Shown here: piece after piece, positions 8,539 through 16,509 of the stretch | Numbering within the stretch: the stretch's first letter is position 1 | How the letters are laid out: each line of letters opens with the position of its first letter | From: Marinilabiliaceae bacterium ANBcel2 | GTDB taxonomy: Bacteria; Bacteroidota; Bacteroidia; Bacteroidales; Marinilabiliaceae | Length of the DNA stretch: 64,000 nucleotides | Assembly: GCA_029688995.1 (NCBI GenBank) | Contig: JARULA010000001.1 | Location: forward strand, 124,001 to 188,000 | Direction of reading: 5' to 3' | Position numbers and translations under genes: made by a program | The notes under the pieces: generated by a model | Seen by the model: only the letters and a program-made list of their open reading frames with translations | Told to the model about the DNA's origin: nothing | The model's database searches: none

Positions 8539-9542
8539 TACTAATATTAATTTCGGCTACAATAGTTTTAGCACTCTTGTTTATAGCAGGATTAACAACC
8601 GGAAGTTCAGACATAGGAATAGATAGAGTTATAAAAGTATTAACCGGCAAGGGAAGCTCTACAGAGGTTCAAATTATCAAATATATACGTCTTCCACGTA
8701 TTATAGCTGCTATTTTAGCAGGTGCAACTCTATCGGTTTCAGGTGCAGTAATTCAAACAGTAATTCGTAATCCGCTGGGATCTCCCTATACATTAGGACT
8801 AAGTGCCGCATCAATGTTTGGAGCCGCCTTAGCTATAGTTTCTACCGGAGCACTGGCTCAACAGGGAGTTGCACAAATTTTAAGTGACAACCCATACATA
8901 ATATCACTCTCGGCATTTATTACAGGAATGTTATGCGCTCTATTTGTAACTGCATTTGCCGGGTGGCGAGGAGCATCTCCCGTAACAATAATTATGGCCG
9001 GGATAATTCTTTCAGCTCTCTTTAACTCCGCCACATCACTGCTTCAATATATCTCCAGTGATGTAGAGTTATCCTCAATAATTGCATGGATGTTTGGAGA
9101 TTTAGGTAAAGCAACAGCAGAAAACACTATTATTATGGCAGCAGTAACAATTCCTGCTCTAGGTTGGTTTGTTCTAAAATCATTTAAAATTAACACACTA
9201 AATGCAGGAGATGAAACAGCTGCTAGTCTGGGCATAAAAGTTAAAAAACTTCGTATGCTCTCTGTAATGCTCGCATCGTTATGCACTGCAGTAACAGTTG
9301 CCTTTTACGGAGTTATTGCATTTATAGGATTAATTATTCCGCATGTTACCAGAAAAATAACAGGAAGTAACGAAATATCGGTAATTACAGGCTCTGCTAT
9401 ATTTGGAGCTATATTTCTATTACTTTGCGATATTGCAGCACGTACAATTACAGCTCCCATAGTAATTCCTGTAGGTATAATAACTTCATTTATAGGGGCT
9501 CCATTCTTTTTATGGTTACTCCTACGAAAGGGGAAATTGTAA
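8514..9542 (+). CDS. FecCD/BtuC-family ABC transporter permease
   Basis: Inner-membrane channel subunit of the importer; 342 residues with roughly nine or ten hydrophobic segments. Typical FecCD motifs are present: IRLPRIIAAILAGATLSVSG near residue 50, IRNPLGSPYTLGLSAASMFG, and the cytoplasmic coupling-loop region VAFYGVIAFIGLIIPHVTR near residue 265, which docks on the ATPase. The start overlaps the binding-protein gene by 25 bases (MDKHNKRVV), and the ATPase gene follows 25 bases downstream. One permease gene only, so the transporter should use a homodimer. Confidence 0.93.
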   Translation: MDKHNKRVVLILISATIVLALLFIAGLTTGSSDIGIDRVIKVLTGKGSSTEVQIIKYIRLPRIIAAILAGATLSVSGAVIQTVIRNPLGSPYTLGLSAASMFGAALAIVSTGALAQQGVAQILSDNPYIISLSAFITGMLCALFVTAFAGWRGASPVTIIMAGIILSALFNSATSLLQYISSDVELSSIIAWMFGDLGKATAENTIIMAAVTIPALGWFVLKSFKINTLNAGDETAASLGIKVKKLRMLSVMLASLCTAVTVAFYGVIAFIGLIIPHVTRKITGSNEISVITGSAIFGAIFLLLCDIAARTITAPIVIPVGIITSFIGAPFFLWLLLRKGKL

Positions 9543-9567
9543 AAGCTTAATAAAATGTTTATTATTA

Positions 9568-10320
9568 ATGATGCTTGAATATAAAAATATAAGTTTTGCA
9601 TACCACAAAGAGATGGTATTAAAAAATGTTTCAGGAATAATAAACCCCGGAGATTTTCATGCTATAATAGGTCCTAACGGATGTGGTAAAAGCACATTAA
9701 TTAAGTGTCTCAACAACATATTACATCCCAATAAAGGAGAAGTATTATTAAATGGTACACCTATCAAATCATTCAAAAAAAAAGATTTGGCACAAACCAT
9801 TGCCTATGTCGCTCAATCATCATCCAATATCTTACCTGTAAAAGTTTTTGATACTGTAATGCTGGGAAGGGTCCCTTATACCGAATGGTTCCCGGGAAAA
9901 AAGGATAAAAAGATAGTAGATATGGTAATTGATGAGCTACAACTTAATAAAATGGTAAACCGTAACTTAAATGAACTAAGCGGCGGAGAAAAGCAGAGAG
10001 TACATATTGCAAGAGCGCTTGCACAGGAACCCGGGATTTTACTATTAGATGAGCCAACATCAAATCTCGATTTAAAGTATCAAATAGAAGTTATGGAACT
10101 GCTTAAAAAAATTACCACAAAAGGTATTAGTGTTATACTGGCAATACATGATTTGAATTTAGCAATTAGATATGCATCACATTTCACCCTAATAAAAAAC
10201 GGCACCATCACCGGTCAGGGCAAAAGTGATGTATTAACCCAAAATCGCCTTGAAGAGCTGTATGAAACAAAGATAAAAAGAGGCAGAATTGATGACAGGC
10301 TAATTATTATGCCTTCTTAA
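9568..10320 (+). CDS. FepC/BtuD-type ABC transporter ATPase
   Basis: Energises the importer by ATP hydrolysis at the cytoplasmic face. The 250 residues carry Walker A GPNGCGKST (about 35-43), Q-loop (AQSSS), signature LSGGEKQR (about 137-144), Walker B ILLLDEPTS and the H-loop in LAIHDLNLA. The sequence is closest in style to iron-complex/cobalamin ATPases. Two ATGs stand in tandem at 9568 and 9571; either may serve. The TrmO-FmdE fusion gene follows after 26 bases. Confidence 0.93.
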   Translation: MMLEYKNISFAYHKEMVLKNVSGIINPGDFHAIIGPNGCGKSTLIKCLNNILHPNKGEVLLNGTPIKSFKKKDLAQTIAYVAQSSSNILPVKVFDTVMLGRVPYTEWFPGKKDKKIVDMVIDELQLNKMVNRNLNELSGGEKQRVHIARALAQEPGILLLDEPTSNLDLKYQIEVMELLKKITTKGISVILAIHDLNLAIRYASHFTLIKNGTITGQGKSDVLTQNRLEELYETKIKRGRIDDRLIIMPS

Positions 10321-10346
10321 AAAAACATTATAAAATATTGAGCAAG

Positions 10347-11462
10347 ATGCAGATAGAAGTTACCCCAATAGGATATATAAATAACAGTATTAGAGATCCA
10401 AAAGATGGATTCAAAAAAAAAGATAACGAAAGCACAATAGAGTTACTACCACAATATAAAGATGGATTGAACTCATTAAATGAGCACTCCTATGCAGATA
10501 TAATATTCTATTTTCACAAATCGAAAAGTTATAAATTAATAACCCCTATATATACCGGAGAAATAAAAGGAGTATTCGCTTCTCGCAGTCCGAACAGACC
10601 CAACTCAATAGGCGTCACAAGAGTTAAAATCACAGATATTTATGATAATATTATAAAGGTAACAGGTTTAGATGCTATAAACGGAACACCTTTGCTGGAT
10701 ATTAAACCTTGCGACACCTCTTTTTTAAATGAGTCTAAAACAGAGGAAGAAATCTACAATGAACGTATAAAACAGAACCCCAGAGCATTCATTATAAAAG
10801 ATATTCGGGCAGAGAAAAAGGAAAAATTATTAAAACAGGCAGGGCAACTACACGGGCATTACTGTCCGGGTCTCTCGTTGGGGGTATTGGCATCAATAAA
10901 AGCAGTAAACCTGTTAAATCAGTTCAGTGATGGAATGGAACAGATAATTGCTGTTACCGAAACAAATAACTGTTTCGCAGACGGGGTACAATATATAACC
11001 GGATGTTCATTTGGTAACAATGCTCTTATTTTTGAAGATATTGGAAAAACTGCATTTACTTTAACAGCCCGTAATGGAAAAGGGGTTAGAATATCGGTAA
11101 AGAAATCAATAAGAGATATTGAATCTCCACTGTTCAGGAGATTCAGAGAACTTTTTAAAAAAGTAGTTGAAGAGAGAAGTGATGATACTAAATTAAAATC
11201 AGAGTTTAAGCAAGTCTCATCAAAATGCTCTTTTGAGATACTTACACAACCATTTAACAATCTATTTAAAATCGAATATGTCGATATAGAGTTACCACGT
11301 TATGCTCCAATTTTTGATTCAATAATCTGCAATAAATGCAATGAGACAATAATGAAATCAAGAATCACAATAAAAGATAATAAAGAGCTATGCCTAAAAT
11401 GTGCAAAAAAAGAGTATAACTCTTTAACCGGAGATGGTATAATGAGTTGCAACAAATTTTAG
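10347..11462 (+). CDS. TrmO (TsaA) - FmdE - zinc-ribbon fusion protein
   Basis: A 371-residue fusion. Residues 1-130 are a TrmO/TsaA beta-barrel, whose free-standing relatives use SAM to N6-methylate t6A37 of tRNA; GVFASRSPNRPNSIGVTRVK and GTPLLDIKPC are its signatures. Residues ~160-280 form an FmdE-like domain (HGHYCPGLSLG at 169, then CFADGVQYITGCSFG with Cys209 and Cys220). FmdE proteins were named from molybdenum formylmethanofuran dehydrogenase operons and are thought to bind metal. A C-terminal zinc ribbon has Cys328-x2-Cys331 and Cys349-x2-Cys352. The ATG at 10347 fits the TrmO N-terminus better than a TTG at 10338. Its place as last gene of an ABC importer set suggests metal handling or sensing rather than only tRNA modification; that is inference. 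Confidence 0.88.
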   Translation: MQIEVTPIGYINNSIRDPKDGFKKKDNESTIELLPQYKDGLNSLNEHSYADIIFYFHKSKSYKLITPIYTGEIKGVFASRSPNRPNSIGVTRVKITDIYDNIIKVTGLDAINGTPLLDIKPCDTSFLNESKTEEEIYNERIKQNPRAFIIKDIRAEKKEKLLKQAGQLHGHYCPGLSLGVLASIKAVNLLNQFSDGMEQIIAVTETNNCFADGVQYITGCSFGNNALIFEDIGKTAFTLTARNGKGVRISVKKSIRDIESPLFRRFRELFKKVVEERSDDTKLKSEFKQVSSKCSFEILTQPFNNLFKIEYVDIELPRYAPIFDSIICNKCNETIMKSRITIKDNKELCLKCAKKEYNSLTGDGIMSCNKF

Positions 11463-11470
11463 ATTTTAAG

Positions 11471-11947
11471 CTATAAACTATTATATACCAAAGAGACTAT
11501 CTTCTCAAGATTTATTTTATCGACATTATCAAAATTGCTTAACAACTTACTATCAACATCCAAAACAGCAACAGCAGATCCATTTTGATCTTTAACAGGC
11601 ACCACTATTTCAGAGTTGCTTAAAGAAGAACAGGCTATATGACCCGGGAAATCATGTACATTATCAACAATCACACTCTCCTCTCGATTTATGCCGGCCC
11701 AGCATACACCTTGACCCTTTTGAAGTTTAAGACAGGCTAACGGACCCTGGTACGGACCTACAATTAACTCTCCCTCTTCTAAAAAATAAAAACCTGTCCA
11801 AAAAAAATTGGCCATTTTATAATGAAGTAAAGCAGCTACTGTTGCCATACGTGAAACCGGACTCTCAACATCTTTAACAAGGTGGTACAACTGTTTATAA
11901 AGGCGTGAATACCTGCCATCCTTTCCCTTTAAATAATCTTCCTGCAT
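11471..11947 (-). CDS. msrC: Free methionine-(R)-sulfoxide reductase (GAF domain)
   Basis: A cytoplasmic GAF-fold enzyme that reduces free methionine-R-sulfoxide with thioredoxin. The 158 residues contain the three conserved cysteines at 72, 82 and 106, with the same 10- and 24-residue spacing as in E. coli YebR (84, 94, 118). They sit in GPLACLKLQKGQGVCWAG and FPGHIACSSLSNSEI. Further match: VGPYQG and AVLDVDS. It starts at an ATG and ends only 8 bases from the convergent TrmO-FmdE gene. The upstream sigma-factor gene is separated by a terminator, so this gene has its own promoter. Confidence 0.92.
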   Translation of the reverse strand: MQEDYLKGKDGRYSRLYKQLYHLVKDVESPVSRMATVAALLHYKMANFFWTGFYFLEEGELIVGPYQGPLACLKLQKGQGVCWAGINREESVIVDNVHDFPGHIACSSLSNSEIVVPVKDQNGSAVAVLDVDSKLLSNFDNVDKINLEKIVSLVYNSL

Positions 11948-12000
11948 AAAAGTTTAATTATATATTTTATATAAAAGCATGAAAATATCTCTTTGGTATT

Positions 12001-12050
12001 AAAAAAGCAAATAGTTCGGTTTCATAAAAAAAAATGGAACCGAACTATTT
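12001..12050 (-). terminator. Intrinsic terminator of the sigma-factor gene
   Basis: AAATAGTTCGGTT (12009-12021) pairs perfectly with 12038-12050, and CAT/ATG plus a T-G wobble extend the stem to 17 bp around an A-rich loop. On the minus strand the stem is followed by GCTTTTTT (12008-12001). It stands 65 bases downstream of the sigma gene. Confidence 0.88.
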
Positions 12051-12114
12051 ATAAAATCACTTTTACAACAAAAAAATATTTAGGTATTTGTTTGCTTAAA
12101 TATAGTCGAAAAAA

Positions 12115-12633
12115 TCAACCAACATAACTTCCTTCACGATCCTTCAACATCTCCTGAAGCTTACGTCTTGTAAAGAAAATACGGCTCTTAACAGTTCCTA
12201 TAGGCAGATCAAGATCCTCTGCAATCTCTTTATACTTATAACCATCTGTATGCATTTTAAAAGGAATTCTAAAATCATCACCCAGTCTGTTTATAAGACC
12301 ACTCATCTCAGATACACTCTGAACCATATCCGGAGTCTCTGAGGTATAACTGCTTTTATTAGCAACCCTTAAAGCATCATCGGTACCATCAAAAGTGTTT
12401 CGTGTTTTTTGGTTTCGACGGTAATTGTTAATGAAAGTGTTTTTCATTATTGTAAAAACCCATGCTTTAAAGTTGGTATTTGCAGTAAACTGTTTACGAT
12501 ATGTTAAAGCTTTAAGAGTTGTCTCCTGTAAGAGATCTCTAGCATCATCATCATTAGATGTTAAACTCAATGCAAAATATAGCAACTTATCCTGAAGTCC
12601 TAATAAATTATTATTAAACTGTACTGTTGTCAT
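12115..12633 (-). CDS. ECF-family RNA polymerase sigma factor
   Basis: A 172-residue sigma-70-family factor of extracytoplasmic-function type. Region 2 runs from LLGLQDKLLYFALSLTSNDD through ARDLLQETTLKALTYRKQF and TNFKAWVFTIMKNTFINNYR. A linker follows, then region 4 with DFRIPFKMHTDGYKYKEIAEDL and DLPIGTVKSRIFFTRRKL, the helix-turn-helix for the -35 element. The frame continues 50 residues further upstream, but that part is hydrophobic junk crossing a consensus promoter, so ATG 12633 is used. No anti-sigma gene is adjacent, which differs from the sigma/FecR pairs common in this phylum. It is transcribed alone between a promoter at 12663-12693 and a terminator. Confidence 0.92.
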   Translation of the reverse strand: MTTVQFNNNLLGLQDKLLYFALSLTSNDDDARDLLQETTLKALTYRKQFTANTNFKAWVFTIMKNTFINNYRRNQKTRNTFDGTDDALRVANKSSYTSETPDMVQSVSEMSGLINRLGDDFRIPFKMHTDGYKYKEIAEDLDLPIGTVKSRIFFTRRKLQEMLKDREGSYVG

Positions 12634-12662
12634 AGCATCAAATTTTAAATGGTTTTGTATAA

Positions 12663-12693
12663 CAAATATAACAAGAAAATAAACAAGTGCAAA
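12663..12693 (-). promoter_or_regulatory. Consensus Bacteroidota primary-sigma promoter for the ECF sigma gene
   Basis: On the minus strand TTTG (12693-12690) is followed by exactly 19 bases and TATATTTG (12670-12663). This is a perfect match to the phylum consensus TTTG-N19-TAnnTTTG. Transcription would begin near 12656, about 20 bases before the ATG at 12633. Confidence 0.75.
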
Positions 12694-12933
12694 ACAGCAG
12701 TAATAGAAAAACGAACTTATGTAGAACAATTCTAAATAGCCACAAACACAAAAGATTAGGATAGAGGCGGTTATAAATATCAAGATACTTTAATCTAAAT
12801 TACAACAATAATAAAGATTAAACAACACTACAAACAAAAAAAAATAAAAAAAGCAAATATTAACGCAACCAGCCACTATATATACATCGTTTAAATAGAT
12901 ATAAAAATAATATAAAGCAAGGGGGATTATAAA
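12694..12933. other. AT-rich intergenic region
   Basis: Between the sigma promoter and the small plus-strand frame at 12934 I see only AT-rich sequence. A minus-strand open frame here is hydrophobic, composed mostly of Tyr/Phe/Ile/Leu, and has no start signal; I do not regard it as a gene. Confidence 0.5.
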
Positions 12934-13161
12934 ATGAGGTTTTTTAAGGTGGTAATATATTTTGCTATAATAAGTGGAATAAGTATTTGTCACACCAAAG
13001 AGAGTACAGAAGAGCCTATAAATACGACAAACCATTTGAGTGAAACCGACTCAACTGCTCAAAAAAATAACTCCTTAACAGAAATTAGAAAAGGTAATAA
13101 ATCTATTACTTCATGGACAACTGAATACGTTTACGAACAGGATCAACTTCAATTACCGTAA
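12934..13161 (+). CDS. Possible small secreted or lipoprotein peptide, 75 aa
   Basis: Unrecognised. The frame begins at an ATG seven bases after AAGGGGGAT, a reasonable Shine-Dalgarno. It encodes a hydrophobic N-terminus ending GISIC, which could be a weak lipobox, then a hydrophilic Thr/Ser/Asn/Glu-rich tail. The last 56 bases overlap the 3' end of the convergent tex gene, so the natural C-terminus may be accidental. Evidence for expression is limited to the SD and signal-like N-terminus. It could equally be chance in AT-rich DNA. Confidence 0.3.
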   Translation: MRFFKVVIYFAIISGISICHTKESTEEPINTTNHLSETDSTAQKNNSLTEIRKGNKSITSWTTEYVYEQDQLQLP

Positions 13162-15226
13162 CTGTAACATGCTGATGGAGAGAAACTATCTCATTAGGAT
13201 CAGAAACAAACCGGTTAGCCATTTCACTTATATGTACCAGTCCGTCCTGTTTAACACCAACATCTACAAATGCACCAAAATTGGTAATATTAGTGACTAT
13301 TCCCGGAAGCTTCATCCCCTCTTTTAAATCTTCAACAGTTCTAACCTCAGGAGAAAACTCAAAAACTTTTATAACTGAACGGGGATCACGTCCGGGTTTA
13401 TCCAGCTCTTTCATAATATCGGTGAGTGTGGGAATACCAATAAAATCGGTTACATATCTGTTTATATCCACTCTCTTTCGATGAGATTCATTATCAATAA
13501 ACTCCTTTACAGTAACACCACAATCCTTAGCCATCTCTTCAACAATAAAATAGGATTCGGGATGAACCGCACTATTATCAAGGGGATTATCACCACCTGC
13601 AATACGAAGGAAACCGGCACACTGTTCAAAAGCTCTTTTGCCAAGTCGGGGAACTTTTAAAAACTCTTTACGATTATTAAATCCTCCATACTCTTTACGA
13701 TAATCAACAATATTTTTTGCAATTGTTTCACCCAGACCTGAAACATAGGAAAGAAGATCTTTGCTGGCAGTATTAACATCAACTCCCACCAAATTTACAG
13801 ATGACTCCACAACCCTGTCTAAAGCTCTTCTAAGATTGCCTTGATCCACATCATGCTGATACTGTCCCACTCCGATAGATTTAGGATCTATTTTTACCAA
13901 CTCTGCCAAAGGATCCATCAAACGCCTTCCTATTGAAACGGCACCCCGAACAGTAACATCATATTCAGGAAACTCCTCTCTGGCACGTTTGGATGCACTA
14001 TAAACCGATGCCCCATCCTCGCTAACAACAAACACCTGAATATCGCGATTAAACCTTATTTTTCTTATAAAAGCTTCAGTTTCACGTGAGGCTGTTCCAT
14101 TACCAATAGCTATAGCCTCTATACTATATGCATCAACTAAAGAGCTAACCTTCTTTTTAGCCTGTGAAATCTCTTTTTGAGGAGGATGAGGATATATTGT
14201 CTCATTATGTTCAAGATTGCCAAACTGATCGATGCATACAACTTTGCAGCCGGTTCTATAACCAGGATCTACAGCCAAAACTCTTTTACGGCCCAAAGGT
14301 GATGATAATAAAAGCTGACGTAAGTTCTCAGCAAAAACATCAATAGCTTTCTGCTCTTTCTTCTCACGTATCTCTTTTGTAACCTCATTCTCTATTGATG
14401 GAGATATAAGACGTTTCCAGGCATCTTCAACAGCCATCTCAACCTGCAGGGTTAAAGCATTATCTCCCTTAATATAAAATCTCTTTATTATATCAAGAGC
14501 ATCGTTTTTATCGGGAGAAATCGAAACCTTAAGATATCCAAGATTTGCACCCCTTTGCATAGCCAAAAATCGATGAGAAGGAGAACATGAAGCCTTCTCA
14601 CTATAATCAAAATAGTCCTTAAATTTAATCCCCTCCTCTTCTTTGCCTTTAACGACAGAACATATAATATGTGCCTCCCTTCTAAAAAGATTGCGAACAG
14701 TTTCACGCACTCTTCGGTCTTCATTAATCCTTTCAGCAATAATATCACGAGCACCCTGTAAAGCACTCTTCTTATCTAAAACATTATCATTTAAAAATCG
14801 TAGAACAAAAGAGTCTAAATCGCCTCCATCCTGTTGTTGAATAAAATCGGCAAGGGGCGTTAATCCACTCTCGGCAGCCTTAACTGCACGGGTTTTACGT
14901 TTTGACTTAAAAGGAAGATAAAGATCCTCCAGCTCGACTAAAGTATGTGCACTATAAATTTTACTCTCAAGATCTTTGGTAAGTTTATCCTGAACCTTAA
15001 TAGTTTCAAGAATATATAAACGACGCTTTCTAATCTCTTCAAGCTTATCTAACCGCTCTTTAACAGTTGCTACAGCAACCTCATCCATGCCACCTGTAAT
15101 CTCTTTACGATAACGACTTATAAATGGAATTGTAGCTCCTTCACTTAAAAGGCTGACTGTATTTTTTATCTGTTCATTTGAAAGACTCAACTCTTTAGCT
15201 ATAATATCAATAAAATAGTGCTGCAT
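13106..15226 (-). CDS. tex: Tex-family RNA-binding transcription accessory protein
   Basis: A 706-residue homologue of Tex, a cytoplasmic nucleic-acid-binding protein linked to transcription and RNA metabolism. In order: an N-terminal helical domain (SEGATIPFISRYRKEITGG), a YqgF/RNase H-like domain (RVLAVDPGYRTGCKVVCID near 320), two helix-hairpin-helix motifs (LSYVSGLGETIAKNIVDY, about 490-545), and a C-terminal S1 domain (GIVTNITNFGAFVDVGVKQD, about 640-706). The protein stops directly after S1. ATG at 15226 is preferred over the TTG one codon earlier. It starts three bases past the stop of the DEAD-box helicase gene, so the two are surely co-transcribed and probably translationally coupled. 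Confidence 0.96.
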   Translation of the reverse strand: MQHYFIDIIAKELSLSNEQIKNTVSLLSEGATIPFISRYRKEITGGMDEVAVATVKERLDKLEEIRKRRLYILETIKVQDKLTKDLESKIYSAHTLVELEDLYLPFKSKRKTRAVKAAESGLTPLADFIQQQDGGDLDSFVLRFLNDNVLDKKSALQGARDIIAERINEDRRVRETVRNLFRREAHIICSVVKGKEEEGIKFKDYFDYSEKASCSPSHRFLAMQRGANLGYLKVSISPDKNDALDIIKRFYIKGDNALTLQVEMAVEDAWKRLISPSIENEVTKEIREKKEQKAIDVFAENLRQLLLSSPLGRKRVLAVDPGYRTGCKVVCIDQFGNLEHNETIYPHPPQKEISQAKKKVSSLVDAYSIEAIAIGNGTASRETEAFIRKIRFNRDIQVFVVSEDGASVYSASKRAREEFPEYDVTVRGAVSIGRRLMDPLAELVKIDPKSIGVGQYQHDVDQGNLRRALDRVVESSVNLVGVDVNTASKDLLSYVSGLGETIAKNIVDYRKEYGGFNNRKEFLKVPRLGKRAFEQCAGFLRIAGGDNPLDNSAVHPESYFIVEEMAKDCGVTVKEFIDNESHRKRVDINRYVTDFIGIPTLTDIMKELDKPGRDPRSVIKVFEFSPEVRTVEDLKEGMKLPGIVTNITNFGAFVDVGVKQDGLVHISEMANRFVSDPNEIVSLHQHVTVTVIEVDPVRKRIQLSMK

Positions 15227-15229
15227 CAA

Positions 15230-16447
15230 TTACTTTTTATCTCTTTTTTTGAAAAACTTCTTTTTACGAGTAAATCTTTTATCTCCACCCCTTCTTTTCA
15301 AAGGCTCATATGCCGGACCACTATCGAAGCCTTCTGGCAAAGGAGATTTGAATATATCCTTATCTATTAACTTCTCAATATTAAAAAACTTCTCCTGATC
15401 GTATTCATTAATAAAGGTTAAAGCTACACCGGTTGATTTAGCCCGGGCTGTTCGTCCAATTCGATGAACATAATCTTCAGCATCACCGGGGACATCATAG
15501 TTAATAACCAAGTCTATACCTACCACATCTATACCGCGAGAGATTATATCAGTAGCCACCAATATTTCTGTTTTGCGGTTTCTAAAACTTAACATAACCT
15601 CTTCTCTCTCTTTCTGATCAAGATCGGAATGGATAGCGCCTGCATTAAACCCTTGAGACTTAAGAGTTTTATATATCTCTTTAACTTTTAACTTAGTAGA
15701 AGCAAAAACAATTATACTATTCAACTCTTTACCCTTTAAAAGAGCTGATATAAGTGATATCTTTTGATTATCGTATAGAATATATGCAGCCTGTAAAATA
15801 TTTTCGGCCGGCTTAGACATAGCAATATTAATCTCCTCAGGACTTTGCAATATCTGCCGGGACAACTCTCTAATCTTAGATGGCATTGTAGCCGAAAATA
15901 GTAGTGTCTGTCTTTGTGTCGGCAATGTTTTAACAATATGCATAATGTCATCAAAAAAGCCCATATCCAACATACGGTCCGCCTCATCCAAAACCAAATA
16001 TCTAAGATTTGAAAAAGTGAAATAATCCATATTAATATGCTGAATTAATCGGCCTGGAGTTGCAACAACTACATTTGCGCCCGAGATTAAGCCCCTCTTT
16101 TGTTGCTCCCACAAACCTGCATCACTACCTCCATATACAGCAACAGAGGTTACAGGCAAAAAATATGAAAAGCCTTGCATCTGTTGATCTATTTGCATTG
16201 CAAGCTCACGTGTAGGAACCAAAATAAGTGTTGTTGTCTTATCCTCTTTTTTTGCTAACAGACGATCAAGAAGAGGTAAAAGATAGGCAGCAGTTTTACC
16301 GGTTCCTGTTTGTGCACAGGCTATAAGGTCTTGCCCATTCATAATTACCGGAATAGTTTGTTGCTGAACAGGTGTTGCATCCTCAAATCTCATTGCTTCC
16401 AAACCTTCCAGTATATCATCGGAAAATCCAAACTCTTTAAATTTCAA
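15230..16447 (-). CDS. DEAD-box ATP-dependent RNA helicase (RhlE-like)
   Basis: Unwinds RNA, probably in ribosome assembly or decay. The 405 residues carry the Q motif (FEDATPVQQQ), motif I AQTGTGKT (45-52), PTRELA, TPGRL, motif II DEAD (about 153), SAT, SRGID and HRIGRTAR. The C-terminus is short and very basic (KRFTRKKKFFKKRDKK). The start codon must be TTG at 16447: no in-frame ATG or GTG lies upstream, and the first internal ATG at residue 19 would remove the conserved helix before the Q motif. It sits 62 bases downstream of the RlmI-like gene and abuts tex. Confidence 0.94.
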   Translation of the reverse strand: MKFKEFGFSDDILEGLEAMRFEDATPVQQQTIPVIMNGQDLIACAQTGTGKTAAYLLPLLDRLLAKKEDKTTTLILVPTRELAMQIDQQMQGFSYFLPVTSVAVYGGSDAGLWEQQKRGLISGANVVVATPGRLIQHINMDYFTFSNLRYLVLDEADRMLDMGFFDDIMHIVKTLPTQRQTLLFSATMPSKIRELSRQILQSPEEINIAMSKPAENILQAAYILYDNQKISLISALLKGKELNSIIVFASTKLKVKEIYKTLKSQGFNAGAIHSDLDQKEREEVMLSFRNRKTEILVATDIISRGIDVVGIDLVINYDVPGDAEDYVHRIGRTARAKSTGVALTFINEYDQEKFFNIEKLIDKDIFKSPLPEGFDSGPAYEPLKRRGGDKRFTRKKKFFKKRDKK

Positions 16448-16509
16448 ATTGGTAATTTTTAAATTTATAAACAGTAATATTATTACACTTTAAAATTACG
16501 CAGAGTATT

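Noticed and set aside
12634-12783. 50-residue N-terminal extension of the sigma factor
   Set aside because: It is hydrophobic, unlike any sigma-factor N-terminus, and crosses a perfect promoter; the ATG at 12633 gives the standard length.
12790-13035. Minus-strand frame encoding a Tyr/Phe-rich hydrophobic peptide
   Set aside because: AT-rich chance frame without ribosome binding site, overlapping the opposite small frame; composition is what random AT-rich DNA gives.
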